The notes under the pieces: model-generated
Databases searched by the model: none
What the model was told of the DNA's origin: nothing
What the model saw: only the letters and a program-made list of their open reading frames with translations
DNA from: Pseudomonadota bacterium
Lineage (GTDB): Bacteria; Pseudomonadota; Alphaproteobacteria; Sphingomonadales; Sphingomonadaceae
NCBI GenBank assembly: GCA_963205285.1
Contig: CAUJJQ010000210.1
Coordinates: 1-5,736 of the forward strand
Direction of reading: 5' to 3'
DNA length: 5,736 nucleotides
Position numbers and translations under genes: made by a program
Part shown: piece by piece, positions 5,416-5,736 of the stretch
Layout: each line of letters begins with the position of its first letter
Numbering within the stretch: position 1 is the first letter of the stretch

Positions 5416-5736
5416 ATGACCTTCCTCATTCGCCGACTATCGACCACCGCCGACGGGCGGGAGATTGTGCGCACCGCAAACATTGCCAAGGCGCAACTGA
5501 CGCTGGGGCGCGACGCGGCAAATGATATTCACCTGCCCGATCTGGCGCTCGACCCCCAGCATGCGGTTCTGACCAGCAACGATGGGCGGCATTTGCTGGT
5601 GCGGGCGAGTGGCGGTTTGCGCTTTGGGCTCAATGGACAGAGCGTTTCTGAAGCCAATATCGATGCGGGTGACGGCGCGGAATTGCGCTTTGGCGGCCAC
5701 CGCATCACCGTAGCGCTGGATGGGGAGGGGGACGCT
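5416..5736 (+). CDS. FHA-domain protein, N-terminal 107 residues; 3' end cut by the window
   Basis: An uninterrupted frame runs from ATG 5416 to the last base with no stop, so the gene continues beyond the window. The visible part is one FHA (forkhead-associated) domain, a phosphothreonine-peptide-binding or scaffold fold. The key elements are LTLGRDAANDIHLPD (28-42, with the conserved Gly31-Arg32), LDPQHAVL (45-52, with His49) and the LNG turn (72-74), followed by the closing strands to about 101. At the position where FHA domains usually have Ser-Arg-x-His, this protein has Asp46-Pro-Gln-His49. The serine that normally contacts the phosphate is therefore replaced by aspartate, and phosphopeptide binding may be weak, altered or lost. 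The N-terminus shows no signal peptide, so this domain should be cytoplasmic. What follows the FHA domain is unknown. The 12-base gap from the cytochrome gene and its own Shine-Dalgarno make it the third operon member. Its role is plausibly assembly or regulatory control of the redox complex, which is inference. Confidence 0.85.
   Translation, partial: MTFLIRRLSTTADGREIVRTANIAKAQLTLGRDAANDIHLPDLALDPQHAVLTSNDGRHLLVRASGGLRFGLNGQSVSEANIDAGDGAELRFGGHRITVALDGEGDA

Overview
The window is most likely chromosomal DNA of an alphaproteobacterium, probably a sphingomonad (Sphingopyxis/Sphingorhabdus/Novosphingobium-like). This placement is inferred from the moderately high GC by eye, the protein wording of the two housekeeping genes and their adjacency; no rRNA or other phylogenetic marker is present. 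All supportable genes are on the + strand and coding density is high. I see no tRNA, rRNA, insertion sequence, CRISPR array or phage gene.

Layout. Positions 1-1008 hold the 3' part of a PLP-dependent threonine ammonia-lyase with a C-terminal ACT domain, cut by the window start. A 164-base gap follows, with a short inverted repeat. Positions 1173-1943 encode a bacterial aminoacyl-tRNA--protein transferase (Bpt/Ate family), an N-end-rule enzyme. A 149-base gap with promoter-like sequence leads into a tightly packed three-gene operon that continues past the window end.

The operon is the interesting part. Gene 1 (2093-4537, 814 aa) is a single-chain fusion. It joins an FAD/NAD(P)H two-dinucleotide-fold oxidoreductase without a CxxC disulfide, two tandem cyclic-nucleotide-binding (CNB) domains with intact phosphate-binding cassettes, and a 16-cysteine module for four [4Fe-4S] clusters of the DmsB/HybA type. 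Gene 2 (4537-5403, 288 aa), overlapping by one base, is a five-helix membrane protein. Two of its predicted helices each carry His-x13-His, the classic arrangement for two stacked b haems. Gene 3 (5416 to the window end) starts with a forkhead-associated (FHA) domain and is truncated.

How they may work together (inference): NAD(P)H electrons would pass from FAD through the four clusters to the cytoplasmic-side b haem, then across the membrane to the second haem and an unseen periplasmic or quinone acceptor. The CNB domains would act as an on-protein nucleotide gate, and the FHA protein would add a second, phosphopeptide or scaffold input. No transcription factor is encoded beside it, so control could be largely post-translational. 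Substrate, ligand and final acceptor cannot be read from this window.
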